Assembly: GCF_014638275.1 (NCBI RefSeq)
Contig: NZ_BMFJ01000002.1
Location: 930,001 to 994,000 of the forward strand
Direction of reading: 5' to 3'
Length of the DNA stretch: 64,000 nucleotides
Source: Primorskyibacter flagellatus
GTDB taxonomy: Bacteria; Pseudomonadota; Alphaproteobacteria; Rhodobacterales; Rhodobacteraceae
Shown: one piece after another, positions 35,099 to 44,341 of the stretch
Numbering within the stretch: position 1 is the first letter of the stretch
Layout: every line of letters begins with the position of its first letter
Translations under genes and position numbers: made by a program
Notes under the pieces: generated by a model
The model's input: only the letters and a program-made list of their open reading frames with translations
What the model was told of the DNA's origin: nothing
Database searches by the model: none

Positions 35099-35326
35099 TT
35101 ACGCCAGCGCCAGCTCTTCGCGGCTGTCGCGGCGGTTCAGAACCTGCGCGACGGAAATCAGCAGGGTCAGCGCGCCGCCGGACAGGCAGAGCACCGCCAG
35201 CGACCAGAGAAACCCGAACCCCGCCAGAAGGGCCACGAAGGCCAGGAGATAGGCAGGAACGGCCGCAAGGATCAGGGCGCCGAGGAAGCTGGCGCGCGGC
35301 TGTTTGCTGTGATCGTCGCAGGTCAT
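35099..35326 (-). CDS. Small membrane protein of unknown function
   Basis: A 75-residue protein with a hydrophilic N terminus (MTCDDHSKQPR), two likely transmembrane helices between residues 15 and 62, and a charged tail (NRRDSREELALA). A good AAAGGG ribosome site lies 9 bases before the ATG. I do not recognise the family. The gene lies in the gap between the amaA gene and the acyltransferase gene in the same direction as both. Confidence 0.6.
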   Translation of the reverse strand: MTCDDHSKQPRASFLGALILAAVPAYLLAFVALLAGFGFLWSLAVLCLSGGALTLLISVAQVLNRRDSREELALA

Positions 35327-35445
35327 GGCAGTGCCCTTTCAGGTGTCTCGCTAAGGAGTACACCCTTCAAGCAGGGCACAAATAAGGCACCATCAAGGGA
35401 ATGCCGGGGCAGGATCCACAGGTCTGGCCGGGTCGGAACCGCGCC

Positions 35446-36516
35446 TCAGGACCCGGGCCGGCTGCCCAGAAGCAGGGTCCGCAGGATCGGCAGACGCCGC
35501 AATACCCGGTCGGCAAGGATCGGCCCGGCGATGCCCGCAGGCAGGGTCACCGCCAGCCACAGCTCGGGCGAGAGCCCGGGAAGACCCGCCCGCACCGCCA
35601 GCGCCGCCCCGACGAGGAAGAAGGGATGCAGCAGGTAGATCGCGAAGGCGTGCCGCCCGAGACCGGTCAGCCAGCCGACCCTTGGCCGCAGGAGGAACAG
35701 CCCGACCACGCCAAGCAGCCCGATGCAGAGCGACAGGGTGTTGTGCAGCGCGGGCAAGGTCAGCGCCGGTGCCAGCGCCAGCACGGTCGCCGCATTCAGC
35801 GAAACCGCAAGCGCGACGGCCCCGGCAAGGCGGAGGCGCGCTGCCGCCGGCGAGCGTGAGGTCCGGCGGACCGGCGGATGCATCCCGCCCGCGAACAGCA
35901 GCCCGGTACAGAAGAAGACGGCCAGCAGCACGGCCTGGGCAAAGGCGAAAAGGGTGACATCGGGCACCCCGAGCGCCCCGGTCCAGACCAGTGCTGACCC
36001 CACGCCCAGCAACAGCGCCGCCACATCGTGCCGCCCGCCCAACACCCGCGCCAGGACAAGCACCGACCCCATGATGAGGAACAGCGCCTGCAGGAACCAG
36101 AAATGCGCATAGGGCAGCAACAGGACCCCGGGCCAGGCCGGACCAACACCCCCGCGCAGAAGCCACAGCAGGGTGCCAAGGGTCGCCAGCGGAATCAGCA
36201 AGGCCCCGGCCCGGCCCAGGACGGCAGCCCTCAGCGACCCTTCGGCCGCGCTGATGGCGACCGACCGGAAGGCATAGCCCGACACGAAGGCGAACAGCGG
36301 CATCCGGATATGCGACAGCGATGCATTGATGACCGGGACCCAGTGGTCCCCCGCCAGTTGCGGACCCGCGGCCGTTGCATGGAACAGCACCACGCCCAGA
36401 CAGGCGAGGCCAGACAGCGCGTCGATCTCTTCCCGGCTCCGCGCGACGGCGGGAAAGAGGCGGGACGGAAACAGCCTGCGCGCGCCGGTATTGAACGTAT
36501 CGTCATATATGGACAT
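35446..36516 (-). CDS. Acyltransferase family 3 membrane protein
   Basis: A 356-residue polytopic protein with about ten hydrophobic spans. The family-3 start motif is EEIDALSGLACLGVVLFHA, where the histidine is the expected catalytic residue; RMPLFAFVSGYAF follows, as in O-acetyltransferases of the OafA/NodX type. It uses acyl-CoA to modify extracytoplasmic glycans. Neighbouring exopolysaccharide genes make the exported polymer a likely target. The start is ATG at 36516; a longer frame adds eleven charged residues without a ribosome site. Confidence 0.82.
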   Translation of the reverse strand: MSIYDDTFNTGARRLFPSRLFPAVARSREEIDALSGLACLGVVLFHATAAGPQLAGDHWVPVINASLSHIRMPLFAFVSGYAFRSVAISAAEGSLRAAVLGRAGALLIPLATLGTLLWLLRGGVGPAWPGVLLLPYAHFWFLQALFLIMGSVLVLARVLGGRHDVAALLLGVGSALVWTGALGVPDVTLFAFAQAVLLAVFFCTGLLFAGGMHPPVRRTSRSPAAARLRLAGAVALAVSLNAATVLALAPALTLPALHNTLSLCIGLLGVVGLFLLRPRVGWLTGLGRHAFAIYLLHPFFLVGAALAVRAGLPGLSPELWLAVTLPAGIAGPILADRVLRRLPILRTLLLGSRPGS

Positions 36517-36610
36517 GGCAGCCCCTGCCTTGCCCCGGCTCCTCCCCACGGACAGGGAAAGCCTGACGCCAATATGGATAATTTTTGATTAATTTCGACG
36601 TCGATGGTCG

Positions 36611-36656
36611 GTGACAAAGGCCGGGCCGGGCCGTCTCACCCGGCCCGGCCCGTCAC
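36611..36656 (-). terminator. Probable terminator of the exosortase gene
   Basis: A 12-bp perfect GC stem (CGGGCCGGGCCG / CGGCCCGGCCCG) with a 7-base loop is extended by an outer GTGAC/GTCAC pairing. Read on the minus strand, it starts about 20 bases after the exosortase stop and ends in CCTTTGTC, a weak U-run. Confidence 0.6.
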
Positions 36657-36673
36657 AACTTCCCCGAAGCGGG

Positions 36674-38290
36674 TCACTGGCCCGGAATATACCGCGGCAT
36701 CACGTCCAGCGTTTCCAGAAGCATGGCTTTCAGCCGGTCTTCGGCCTGCTTCTCCGTCTCGCCCTGGTTGATCGGCGTGATCAGCCGCACCAGCGCGCCG
36801 TCGGTGCGCCCGATCGTGAACCCGTCCCACAGCAGCCAGAACTTCGCGGCGAAGTCCCAGGCGATGTGTCGCCCGTGCTGTTCGAACCAGTAATAGGCCA
36901 CCATCCGGTATTCGCCCTTCTGGATGACCGCGCGGTTCAGGTTGAACGGTTCGCTCAGGCCGATCTCGGGCGCGATGTCGACCCGTTCCAGCCAGGCGAT
37001 TTCCCAGCCCGCGCCGGGCAGGCAGATCTCGGGCGAATGGGTGCCGCCCTTCGTCTGGTCGTCGTACCAGGCCGAGAAGAATTCCACGCGCGAGGTGACC
37101 GGGTTCTTTTCAAGCGGATTGACGAAGGTGACCTGGTGGTAATCGTCCGCGCCAAGCGTCTTGGCGACCTTGGGTTCGAGGATCTGACGCCCCCCCGCCT
37201 GCTGCCAGTCGCCCATGCGGGTCGGGAAGGTGGCAAAGCTCTCGCGAACCGGAATGGAAATCTGCGGCGCCGGGCGCACGTACCAGGCCCCCGCCGCGCC
37301 GACCATCAGGACAGCGCCCAGGATCATGCCGCGGGAATTCTCCACCAGGCGGATCCGCGCCAGCTGCTTGCCGAGATCGGTGGTGTCGAGATCCAGCGCC
37401 TCGGTCAGGGACATCTTGCGCGGGTTGAACAGCAGCATCAGCCAGGCCAGCAGGAACAGCAGACCGACGCAGGCCATGAAGATCACCCAGCCTTCGAAGA
37501 AATGCGAAAAGCCCTCGACATGCTCAAGGCCCCAACGGTCCACGATCCATCCTGCAATCGCGATCCGGACAGAGTTCATCAGCACGGTGATCGGCGCGGC
37601 CGAAATCAGCAGCACCGCCTTGTGCCACATCGGCCCCTTGTAGAGCACGGCGAAGATGTAGCTGAACGACAGGATCGGGAAGAGGTAGCGCAGGCCGGAA
37701 CAGGCCTCGGCCACGTGCAGCTTGTAGACCCCGAGGTCGATGATGTTGCCCTCGAGGAAGACCGGCACGCTCATCAGCTGCAGGAACCAGACGCCCAGTT
37801 CGGACGAAATCGCCTGCAGGAAGGTCGACATCTTGAAGTAGAGCACCCCCGGCAGCGGCAGCATGTAAACAAGGTGCAGCACCGGCGGCCAGAACCGCTT
37901 GCCCTGCGACCACCCGAAGGAAATCAGCAGGATCGCCCCGACCCAGAGGATCAGCGCATAGGCCACCACGTCTTCGATGCCCGAGAACTTTCCGATCGCA
38001 CCGAAGAAGATCGCGATGACCATCAGGGCGAGCCCGGGGATGGTGTTCACCGGTCCGGTGTGGATGTCCTCTTCCTTCAGCTGGCGCAGGAACAGAAGTG
38101 CCGACAGCACCGGGATCAGCGGCCCGTGGCTGTATTCGGGCGCTTCCCAGGCGGACAGCAGGGTTTCGATGCCTTCCCAGAAGAACGCCACCGCCGCAAC
38201 GGTCGCGAGGATCAGCCAGTAGAGGCCCGGATTGAGAAGGTCGAGGAATCCCGCGCGGCGCGGCGGATCGGAATAGTGATATGTGGCCAT
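36674..38290 (-). CDS. xrtD: Exosortase XrtD with fused EpsI domain (VPLPA-CTERM system)
   Basis: A 538-residue membrane protein. Residues 1 to about 310 are the exosortase domain with about eight spans. The proposed catalytic residues are visible: Cys197 (AEACSGLRYL), Arg242 (NSVRIAIAG) and His263 (FSHFFEGW). Residues from about 330 form the EpsI domain (CLPGAGW, the Cys-containing loop, and VAYYWFEQHGR). Exosortases cleave C-terminal sorting signals of exported proteins. The fusion and the VPLPA signal on the divergently transcribed gene at 38858 point to the D type of Rhodobacterales. The start is ATG at 38290; the TTG six codons earlier is less likely. Confidence 0.9.
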   Translation of the reverse strand: MATYHYSDPPRRAGFLDLLNPGLYWLILATVAAVAFFWEGIETLLSAWEAPEYSHGPLIPVLSALLFLRQLKEEDIHTGPVNTIPGLALMVIAIFFGAIGKFSGIEDVVAYALILWVGAILLISFGWSQGKRFWPPVLHLVYMLPLPGVLYFKMSTFLQAISSELGVWFLQLMSVPVFLEGNIIDLGVYKLHVAEACSGLRYLFPILSFSYIFAVLYKGPMWHKAVLLISAAPITVLMNSVRIAIAGWIVDRWGLEHVEGFSHFFEGWVIFMACVGLLFLLAWLMLLFNPRKMSLTEALDLDTTDLGKQLARIRLVENSRGMILGAVLMVGAAGAWYVRPAPQISIPVRESFATFPTRMGDWQQAGGRQILEPKVAKTLGADDYHQVTFVNPLEKNPVTSRVEFFSAWYDDQTKGGTHSPEICLPGAGWEIAWLERVDIAPEIGLSEPFNLNRAVIQKGEYRMVAYYWFEQHGRHIAWDFAAKFWLLWDGFTIGRTDGALVRLITPINQGETEKQAEDRLKAMLLETLDVMPRYIPGQ

Positions 38291-38857
38291 ATGAATGTTC
38301 CGTCGCAAAAGGGACTGCCAGCAGCAGACGTGGAAATGTACCGCGACACTGTTTCACGCCGCACCCGCATCGTGCAAGCTTTCCGCGATCCGGGCCACGT
38401 CCTTGTGAACGATCCGGCAAATCGGTCCGGACTGTTCCACGAATTTGTCCTTTATGTGGCAGCGCTTGGCCGGTCCTGGCGTCCGGAGCGCCTCGATGTC
38501 GGCGCGATCGGCAGGGCGGAGGGGAATCGGGGCCGGAAGGCGGACGCTGTGTGATTCGCGCCACTGTCCACTGAGCGAACTGGCGGGCGGAAAGCTTGCG
38601 AACCCTGTTTATCTTGAAAATACGCACAATATCAGGAACTTAATTGCGGCAAGATCGCATTGCGCGCCCCGGCGGCTCTCAACCTTGCATTGCGGTCACA
38701 CCATGGACCACACGGCGAACCGCTGTTTTTTTCAACAACACAAGGTCACGTAACGGAAATTCTTCAGAATCTTGATCATTCGTTCTCGCATCCGCAGCAA
38801 AATGGTATATTCTGGTCAGTAATGTGACCCCTCACTTGAACGCAGGAACCTTTCAGA
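38291..38857. other. Divergent intergenic region between xrtD and its substrate gene
   Basis: 567 bases without a supported gene. The right half is AT-richer, with a TATATT hexamer at 38807-38812 and TTCTCG 17 bases before it (38784-38789), a possible promoter for the gene at 38858. The left half is GC-rich and contains no convincing hairpin or repeat; the minus-strand open frame running through it lacks start and family signals. Confidence 0.4.
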
Positions 38858-39451
38858 ATGAACGTGTTGCCCCTCCGCGCGCTCGCCACTGTCGCCTCCA
38901 TCGGCCTGACCAGTGTTGCTGCGCAGGCGTCGACGGTCGATTTCGCGATCGACACCAGCGCCTCTTCCATCACCGTCGCGGACACCAGCGTCCTGACGGC
39001 ATCTCTCTTCATCCCGACCGATTACAGCTTCTCGCTGAACGTGGGCGAAAGCGAATCCTTCGACTTCGCGATCTGGGACTTCGTTGGCGAAGGCACGACC
39101 GACGTCACCGTGTCGCTGGTCTTCTCCTCCCCGTCCGCAACGGTCGGCGGCTCCGGTGAAGCCAAGGTTGCCACGCTCAGCTTCATGGGCCTGACCCTGA
39201 CCGCTGCCGGCATTTCCTGGGACAGCATCGTGACCACCGTGGCCGGTGGCGCGACCTTCTCTGTCGATTTCGGCGACTTCACCAGCTACACCAGCGACAA
39301 CGTGGTCAAGGTCGTTTCCAGCGCCACCGTCACGCTGGACGCCTACACGCCGCCGGTTCCGCTGCCGGCCACCGGCCTGATGCTGGTTGGCGCCGTGGGC
39401 GGCATGGCCGTTCTGCGCCGCCGCAAGCAGTCGGACAAGCAGGCCGCCTGA
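38858..39451 (+). CDS. VPLPA-CTERM sorting-domain protein
   Basis: A 197-residue secreted protein. The signal peptide ends near SVAAQA (about residue 24). The mature part (residues 25-160) is Ser/Thr/Val-rich and beta-strand-like with no known enzyme motif. At residue 167 the sorting signal begins: VPLPATG, then a hydrophobic span (LMLVGAVGGMAVL), then a basic RRRK tail. This is the recognition tripartite of exosortase D, encoded next door on the other strand. The protein is probably anchored or released during exopolysaccharide assembly; its function is unknown. AGGAAC precedes the ATG. Confidence 0.88.
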   Translation: MNVLPLRALATVASIGLTSVAAQASTVDFAIDTSASSITVADTSVLTASLFIPTDYSFSLNVGESESFDFAIWDFVGEGTTDVTVSLVFSSPSATVGGSGEAKVATLSFMGLTLTAAGISWDSIVTTVAGGATFSVDFGDFTSYTSDNVVKVVSSATVTLDAYTPPVPLPATGLMLVGAVGGMAVLRRRKQSDKQAA

Positions 39452-39472
39452 GGCCTTCGGGACTTACGAATG

Positions 39473-39505
39473 AAAAAGCCCCGCATCGGAAGATGCGGGG
39501 TTTTT
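39473..39505. terminator. Bidirectional rho-independent terminator
   Basis: A 9-bp stem (CCCCGCATC / GATGCGGGG) with a GGAA loop is flanked by AAAAAG on the left and TTTTTGTTTG on the right. It can terminate both the plus-strand VPLPA gene and the minus-strand kinase gene, which converge here. Confidence 0.92.
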
Positions 39506-39527
39506 GTTTGTCCGGAAGGTGCCGGGC

Positions 39528-40370
39528 CTATTTGGAATAGTAGTCGTAGCTGGCATACACGTCGCTCTTGAAGCGCGTCTTGTTCAGCACCACGCCCAAC
39601 ACGTTCGTCTGTTCGGACAGCATCCGCTCCGACCGGTCGATCTGTTCGACGGTCGAGGCACCGGCCTCCGCCACGATCAGCGCGCAGTCCGTCTTGTTGA
39701 GGAAACCCGAGGTATCGTCGCTCTGCAGCAGCGGCGGCATGTCGAAGATCATCAGGGACGGACCGTAGACGGCCTCGATCTCGTCCAGCGTCTTGGCCGA
39801 GCGAGGGCTCTGCAGCAGTTCGGAAGAGTTGTTCACCGGCCCGACGTTCAGGGAAATTGCGACGTTGTTGCCGATCCGCCGTGCCTGGTCCGCGAAATCG
39901 ACCTGACCCGTCAGCACCGCATCGGCGCCGAACTCCGGCCCGTTGGCGCCGGGACGCTGGAGCAGCGTCTTCAGCGACGGGCGCCGCATGTCGAGATCCA
40001 TCAGGATCGTATTCAGATCGACCTGCCGGCCAAAGCTCAGCGCGAGGTTGGCGGCGACGGTGGTCTTGCCGCAGCCCGCGTCCGGAGAGGTCACGACAAG
40101 CCGTTTCCAGCCGTTCGCATCCATCATCTGCTTGATCCGCGTCCGCAGCATGTCGAAGGACGAAGACTTGCGTCCCCCGTCCAGCGACACGACCCGGCGG
40201 GATTCAAGGCGGTCCTTCCGGTCCTGCTCCAGCGGAGCGATCGCCTGCCAAAGCGCCTCGCGGGCGGCGGCCACGTCCTGTTCGGACCCGTCGACCCCGG
40301 CCGGAACCGCCGGCGCCTGCGTCGAGCGCTGCTGCCGGGCCTTTTCGATCGCGGCTTGAAGTTTTTCCAT
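39528..40370 (-). CDS. Bacterial tyrosine kinase (BY-kinase) domain protein of the CpsD/CapB type
   Basis: A 280-residue cytoplasmic kinase. Walker A is SPDAGCGKTT (near residues 95-104), Walker A' is ILMDLDMRRP and Walker B LMIFDMPPLL. The C terminus is a tyrosine cluster (YASYDYYSK), the typical autophosphorylation tail. It works with the Wzz-type protein encoded 48 bases upstream to control polymer length and export. An N-terminal helical region of about 60 residues precedes the kinase domain, and the gene is last in the minus-strand operon. Confidence 0.88.
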   Translation of the reverse strand: MEKLQAAIEKARQQRSTQAPAVPAGVDGSEQDVAAAREALWQAIAPLEQDRKDRLESRRVVSLDGGRKSSSFDMLRTRIKQMMDANGWKRLVVTSPDAGCGKTTVAANLALSFGRQVDLNTILMDLDMRRPSLKTLLQRPGANGPEFGADAVLTGQVDFADQARRIGNNVAISLNVGPVNNSSELLQSPRSAKTLDEIEAVYGPSLMIFDMPPLLQSDDTSGFLNKTDCALIVAEAGASTVEQIDRSERMLSEQTNVLGVVLNKTRFKSDVYASYDYYSK

Positions 40371-40418
40371 CAGTCAGGTCCTCAATACAGTGCAGCCTGC
40401 GGGCCGTCTTGTTTCCGG

Positions 40419-42005
40419 TCAGATTCCAAGCCGTACCTGGACCCGCGCCCAGACGGTCTCCAGCGGCAGGTATCTCTGGTCGACCACATAAAGCGCCCCC
40501 ACGCAGAGAATCCCGACCACCGCGATGGTGACGAGACCCACGCTCAGGCGGCGTGCCGTGTCGCGCTGGTTCGGCATGTAGGGGATCGTCGCCAGCGGCG
40601 TGATGCCAAGCGCCCGGGTCAGTTCGGACGGGCGACGGATCGACCCGTTCATGAATTCCAGCAGGAAGATCAGACCGATACCGGCGGCCAGACCAACGGT
40701 GCCACCGGCGGCCGCGATCAGTTTGCGGTTCGGGCTGGTCGGCTGGGACGGCTCGGTCGGCTGTTCGATCACGCTGATCCGCTGCCCGCGTGAGGACAGT
40801 TCGATCCGCTCACCGGTTTCCGCGGCGTTCAGCCGCTTGATCGCGTTGCGGTACTGTTCCTGCGTGTTCTCGTATTCGCGCTTCAGCGCTTCGAGCCGGA
40901 CCGCGTTGGCGGGCGTTGCCTGGATCGCCTCTTCCAGCGTCACCATCTCGTCCTCGATCTGCGGGATCTGGGCTTCCATGAACTTCCGGCGGGTGTCGAG
41001 CTCCACCAGCTGCGCGTTCAGCGTCGGGCTGTCGGTCAGCTGCCGCGCACCGGGTTCGGGCAGGGCGGTCAGCCCGCCGTCGTCGGTCGCTTCCGCTTCC
41101 TCCTCCGCCTGAGCCTGCGCGCCGATCAGCGCCGCTTCGATCTGGTCGACACGTTTCTGTAGCAGTCTGATCTGCGGGTTGTTGTCACTGTAGACCAGCT
41201 GCGCGGAGGCCAGGTCGGCCCGCGCCTGCGCCAGCTGCCGTTCCACCGGATTGGACGCGGCGTTCGAGCTGTCCTCGACCCGGCCGGTCGCCTCGTAAAG
41301 CGCGATCAGGTTCTGGCGCTGCGCATCATTGGAGTCGATGTCCCGCCGCAACTGGGACAGCCGTTCCTGAAGGATATTCAGCCGGGACTGGCGATAGGTC
41401 TGTCCCTCGGGCAGGGCGTTCAGGTTCTGGTTCTGGAAATCGATGATGCGGGCGCCACGGTCGTCAAGCTGGGTGCCGAGCTTCTGCACCTCCTGCTTGA
41501 AGAAGTTCAGCGTCTCTTCCGCGATGCTCGTCCGCAGGCGGACGTTTTCGTCAAGGATCGAGGTGACATAGGCATTGGTCACGTCGGTCGCGATCCTGGG
41601 AGACCGGGCGTTGAACGCGATGTACATCGTCGTCGCCTGGTCCCGCCCGGTAGAGGTGTTGAACACGGTCTGGCTGGTCATGCCCGACACGATCTCGTCC
41701 GGGGTCATCTCTGACATGTTCTCGAACACGTTGTAGCGCCGCGCGATGTTCAGCAGGTTGGCGCGCGTCAGCAGCTTCTGCCGGATCACGCCAAGCTGTT
41801 CGCCAAGACCGGTCTGCACCGTGGAGCTGGCCAGATCGTCCGGAATCTGCGGCTGTTCGACCAGCAGCTTGGAGCTGGAGGTGTACACCGGCGGCAGGCT
41901 CAGCGCGACCCAGATGCCGATGGCCATGCCCGCGATGGCAAGGCTCAGCATCAGGGGCAGGCGCTTCAGCATCAGGCTGACGTAAAAGCGGACGTCGGAG
42001 TTCAT
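40419..42005 (-). CDS. Wzz/chain-length determinant protein with GNVR region
   Basis: A 528-residue inner-membrane co-polymerase. The N-terminal span is LMLSLAIAGMAIGIWVALSLPP, followed by a large coiled-coil periplasmic domain (residues about 70-390) with many Gln, Arg and Glu residues. The proline-rich IEQPTEPSQPTSPNRK motif precedes the membrane return near residue 420. A further hydrophobic segment near the C terminus (VTIAVVGILCVGALYVV) is seen in exosortase-linked relatives. The start overlaps the ATPase stop by 4 bases. It determines exopolysaccharide length together with the BY-kinase. Confidence 0.88.
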   Translation of the reverse strand: MNSDVRFYVSLMLKRLPLMLSLAIAGMAIGIWVALSLPPVYTSSSKLLVEQPQIPDDLASSTVQTGLGEQLGVIRQKLLTRANLLNIARRYNVFENMSEMTPDEIVSGMTSQTVFNTSTGRDQATTMYIAFNARSPRIATDVTNAYVTSILDENVRLRTSIAEETLNFFKQEVQKLGTQLDDRGARIIDFQNQNLNALPEGQTYRQSRLNILQERLSQLRRDIDSNDAQRQNLIALYEATGRVEDSSNAASNPVERQLAQARADLASAQLVYSDNNPQIRLLQKRVDQIEAALIGAQAQAEEEAEATDDGGLTALPEPGARQLTDSPTLNAQLVELDTRRKFMEAQIPQIEDEMVTLEEAIQATPANAVRLEALKREYENTQEQYRNAIKRLNAAETGERIELSSRGQRISVIEQPTEPSQPTSPNRKLIAAAGGTVGLAAGIGLIFLLEFMNGSIRRPSELTRALGITPLATIPYMPNQRDTARRLSVGLVTIAVVGILCVGALYVVDQRYLPLETVWARVQVRLGI

Positions 42006-43009
42006 TTCCAGAACCTCTTCTTGATCTCTTCTTCGGGCTCGGACCCGGTGTGGATGAAGCGAAGCTGATCCGGCGAGGGCGGCAGCGTCTTCTCGTCGCC
42101 GGTTCCGGCGGGCGTATCTTCGGGTTCGTCACGGGTGGTGACGAACAGGTTGTCTTTCAGGACGTTGCGCACAATCCCGACACCGATCTTGGTGCGGTCG
42201 TCGGACGCCGCGTAGATCATGCAGAGGTCGCACATCTTGTTGACCAGCCGGGGCACGCCGCCCGACATCTCCGCGACGATGGAGATCGCCTTGGCGCTGA
42301 ACTCCTCACCTGTTCCCCCGGCATGGACCAGACGATGCCGGATATACCCGGCAACCGTCTTCCGGTCCATCGGAGTCAGGTGATAGCTGGCCGCGACGCG
42401 CTGCGCGAACTGACGCAGCTCCGGCCGCTCGATCATGGTGCGCAGCTCGGGCTGGCCGATCAGGATGAGCTGCAGCAGTTCGTCCTTGTTGGAATTAACG
42501 TTGGTCAGCATGCGCAGTTCTTCCAGCGCCTCGCGCGACAGGTTCTGCGCCTCGTCGATGACAAGAACGACATGGCGACCGGCGGCATATTCCGCCAGCA
42601 GGTAGTCCTGCATCTTCTGGAACAGGCCGACATAGTCCATCGCGCCGTCGTGGCTGACGCCAAGCGCGTTCAGTGCCCATCTCAGCAGTTCACCGCGTCC
42701 GCCCTGCGCGTTGGAGATGAGCCCGACGGTCACGCCGTCCTCCATCCCGCGCAGCAGGGCCTGCAACAGGGTCGTCTTGCCCGCCCCGACCTCTCCCGTC
42801 ACCAGGGTGATCGGCGCCCGCGACAGGATTCCGTATTCCAGAACGGAAAAGGCCCTGCGATGCGCCGGGGTCCAGAACAGGAAATCCGGATCGGGAAGCA
42901 GGGTGAAGGGGCGTTCCTTCATATTGAAGGCGCTGGCATATAGCCCGGCAGTCGACAAAACAGTACCTCGAATGTCGCCCGCTTCCGGGCGCTTACGTCT
43001 TGAAAACAT
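42002..43009 (-). CDS. ExeA-like AAA ATPase of the exosortase/exopolysaccharide system
   Basis: A 335-residue AAA protein from the ATG chosen at 43009. Walker A is GEVGAGKTTL and Walker B VLVIDEAQNL; the PFTLLPDPDFLF stretch just before is characteristic of the ExeA/GspA and exosortase-associated ATPases. Other starts are possible: TTG at 42958, with GAGG upstream, or a longer one at 43132; I could not decide. The gene is first in a minus-strand operon with the Wzz-type and BY-kinase genes. The ATPase probably drives assembly or export of the polymer. Confidence 0.85.
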   Translation of the reverse strand: MFSRRKRPEAGDIRGTVLSTAGLYASAFNMKERPFTLLPDPDFLFWTPAHRRAFSVLEYGILSRAPITLVTGEVGAGKTTLLQALLRGMEDGVTVGLISNAQGGRGELLRWALNALGVSHDGAMDYVGLFQKMQDYLLAEYAAGRHVVLVIDEAQNLSREALEELRMLTNVNSNKDELLQLILIGQPELRTMIERPELRQFAQRVAASYHLTPMDRKTVAGYIRHRLVHAGGTGEEFSAKAISIVAEMSGGVPRLVNKMCDLCMIYAASDDRTKIGVGIVRNVLKDNLFVTTRDEPEDTPAGTGDEKTLPPSPDQLRFIHTGSEPEEEIKKRFWK

Positions 43010-43651
43010 AATGTGCGCAGTCTCGGGCACAGATGCAACAAAAGCGGAGGCCGCTCCACAGAAATACTCCGGGTGTACCGCTGCCGACGCGACCGTTGCG
43101 TGGATGCTGCACTGCAACATCGTTTCGCGCAAGGAATTCCTGAAGTGCTGTCATATCAGTATTTTGACAGCCGGTTTCGCACTCGCAGAAAATCCCGCGC
43201 CGCAGCGACCGTCCGGCAGATACCGCGGTGCGGCGGCGGTGACGCGGGGGCAGGGGTGGCGATTCGGACAATGTTGGAATGTGAAACAATCGTAGTGCTT
43301 TACCCGGTTTTGATACCGTTAACGAAGAAGGGATTTTGCTCGGGCGCATAGTTTTGTATCATTAGGCAAGGACCCGCCGGTCCTACCGCGCTGCGGCGAG
43401 GATATTGAAACGAGAATTGTAACACTTTGAATTAAAAGAAAAAGATGCGCATGTTGCGCGTCGGGTAGCCGGGAAAAACCCGGGAAATCGAGCAAAAAGA
43501 CTGTGATTCGATTGCGGCGAAAGTCGGGCCGCTTCGTGTTTTTGACTTGGCATGCTGCACCAGCAGCATAGTATTAGAGGCGAACGAAGTTGGACGAAGA
43601 CATTTTGAGCTGCCCCCCTCACCCCGATGCACGGAGTATGGCGCGTTGAGT
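43010..43651. other. Divergent promoter region of the exopolysaccharide operons
   Basis: 642 bases without a supported gene, with an AT-richer right half. It holds a small hairpin CCGGG-AAAAA-CCCGG (43469-43483), a TTGACT at 43542-43547, and a perfect 7-bp inverted repeat ATGCTGC-ACCA-GCAGCAT (43552-43569) immediately after it, which suits an operator over a promoter. TAGTAT at 43569-43574 could be a -10 box, but the spacing is 21 bp. The transcript would run to the sugar transferase gene at 43652. Confidence 0.45.
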
Positions 43652-44320
43652 ATGATAAGCGAACCGATTGACACCAAGACCCGCTACCGTCAGTCCCCCG
43701 AAACCATATCCCTCCTCTCCTACCGCCGGACCTTCAAGCGTCTGCTGGATATTGTCGCCGTGCTGCTGCTTGCGCCGGTTGCCGTTCCGCTGATCGCCGT
43801 GATGGGTCTTATGGTGATGCGTGACGGAGGGTCCCCCTTCTACCGCCAGCGCCGGATCGGCCGGAACGGTCGCGTCTTCGCGATTCTCAAGCTGCGCACC
43901 ATGGTCATCGACGCCGAAGCGCGCCTGACCCGCTACCTCGAGGAAAATCCCGAGGCCCGCGCCGAATGGGATTCGACCCAGAAGCTGCGCAAGGATCCCC
44001 GGATCACCCGCACCGGCCGTCTGCTCCGCAAGACCTCGCTGGACGAACTGCCGCAGCTCTGGAACGTGTTCATGGGCGACATGAGCCTCGTCGGCCCGCG
44101 TCCGATGATGTGCTCGCAGCGGTCGCTCTACCCCGGCACCGCCTACTACAACCTGCGTCCCGGCATTACCGGCAGCTGGCAGGTGTCCGAGCGGAACGAA
44201 AGCGAATTCGCCTCGCGCGCGGCCTATGACGCCAGCTACGACAAGGAACTGACGCTTGGCACCGACCTGAACATCATGTTCCGCACCGTTGGCGTGGTCC
44301 TGCGCGGCACCGGCTGCTGA
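43652..44320 (+). CDS. Exopolysaccharide priming sugar transferase (undecaprenyl-phosphate glycosyl-1-phosphate transferase)
   Basis: A 222-residue protein from the ATG at 43652; a TTG two codons earlier has a better-spaced GGAG. The single membrane span lies at about residues 30-52 (LLDIVAVLLLAPVAVPLIAV). The catalytic C-terminal domain has KLRTM, KTSLDELPQLWNV, MSLVGPRPM and RPGITGSWQV, all typical of the bacterial sugar transferase family. It links the first sugar phosphate to the undecaprenyl carrier at the membrane. A long hairpin follows the gene. Confidence 0.9.
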   Translation: MISEPIDTKTRYRQSPETISLLSYRRTFKRLLDIVAVLLLAPVAVPLIAVMGLMVMRDGGSPFYRQRRIGRNGRVFAILKLRTMVIDAEARLTRYLEENPEARAEWDSTQKLRKDPRITRTGRLLRKTSLDELPQLWNVFMGDMSLVGPRPMMCSQRSLYPGTAYYNLRPGITGSWQVSERNESEFASRAAYDASYDKELTLGTDLNIMFRTVGVVLRGTGC

Positions 44321-44341
44321 CCGCCTGAACGGAAACCGGAC

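Noticed and set aside
36611..38554. 647-residue open frame on the plus strand
   Set aside because: It lies antisense to the exosortase gene, which has its catalytic residues and membrane spans. The plus-strand product is a low-complexity, charged sequence.
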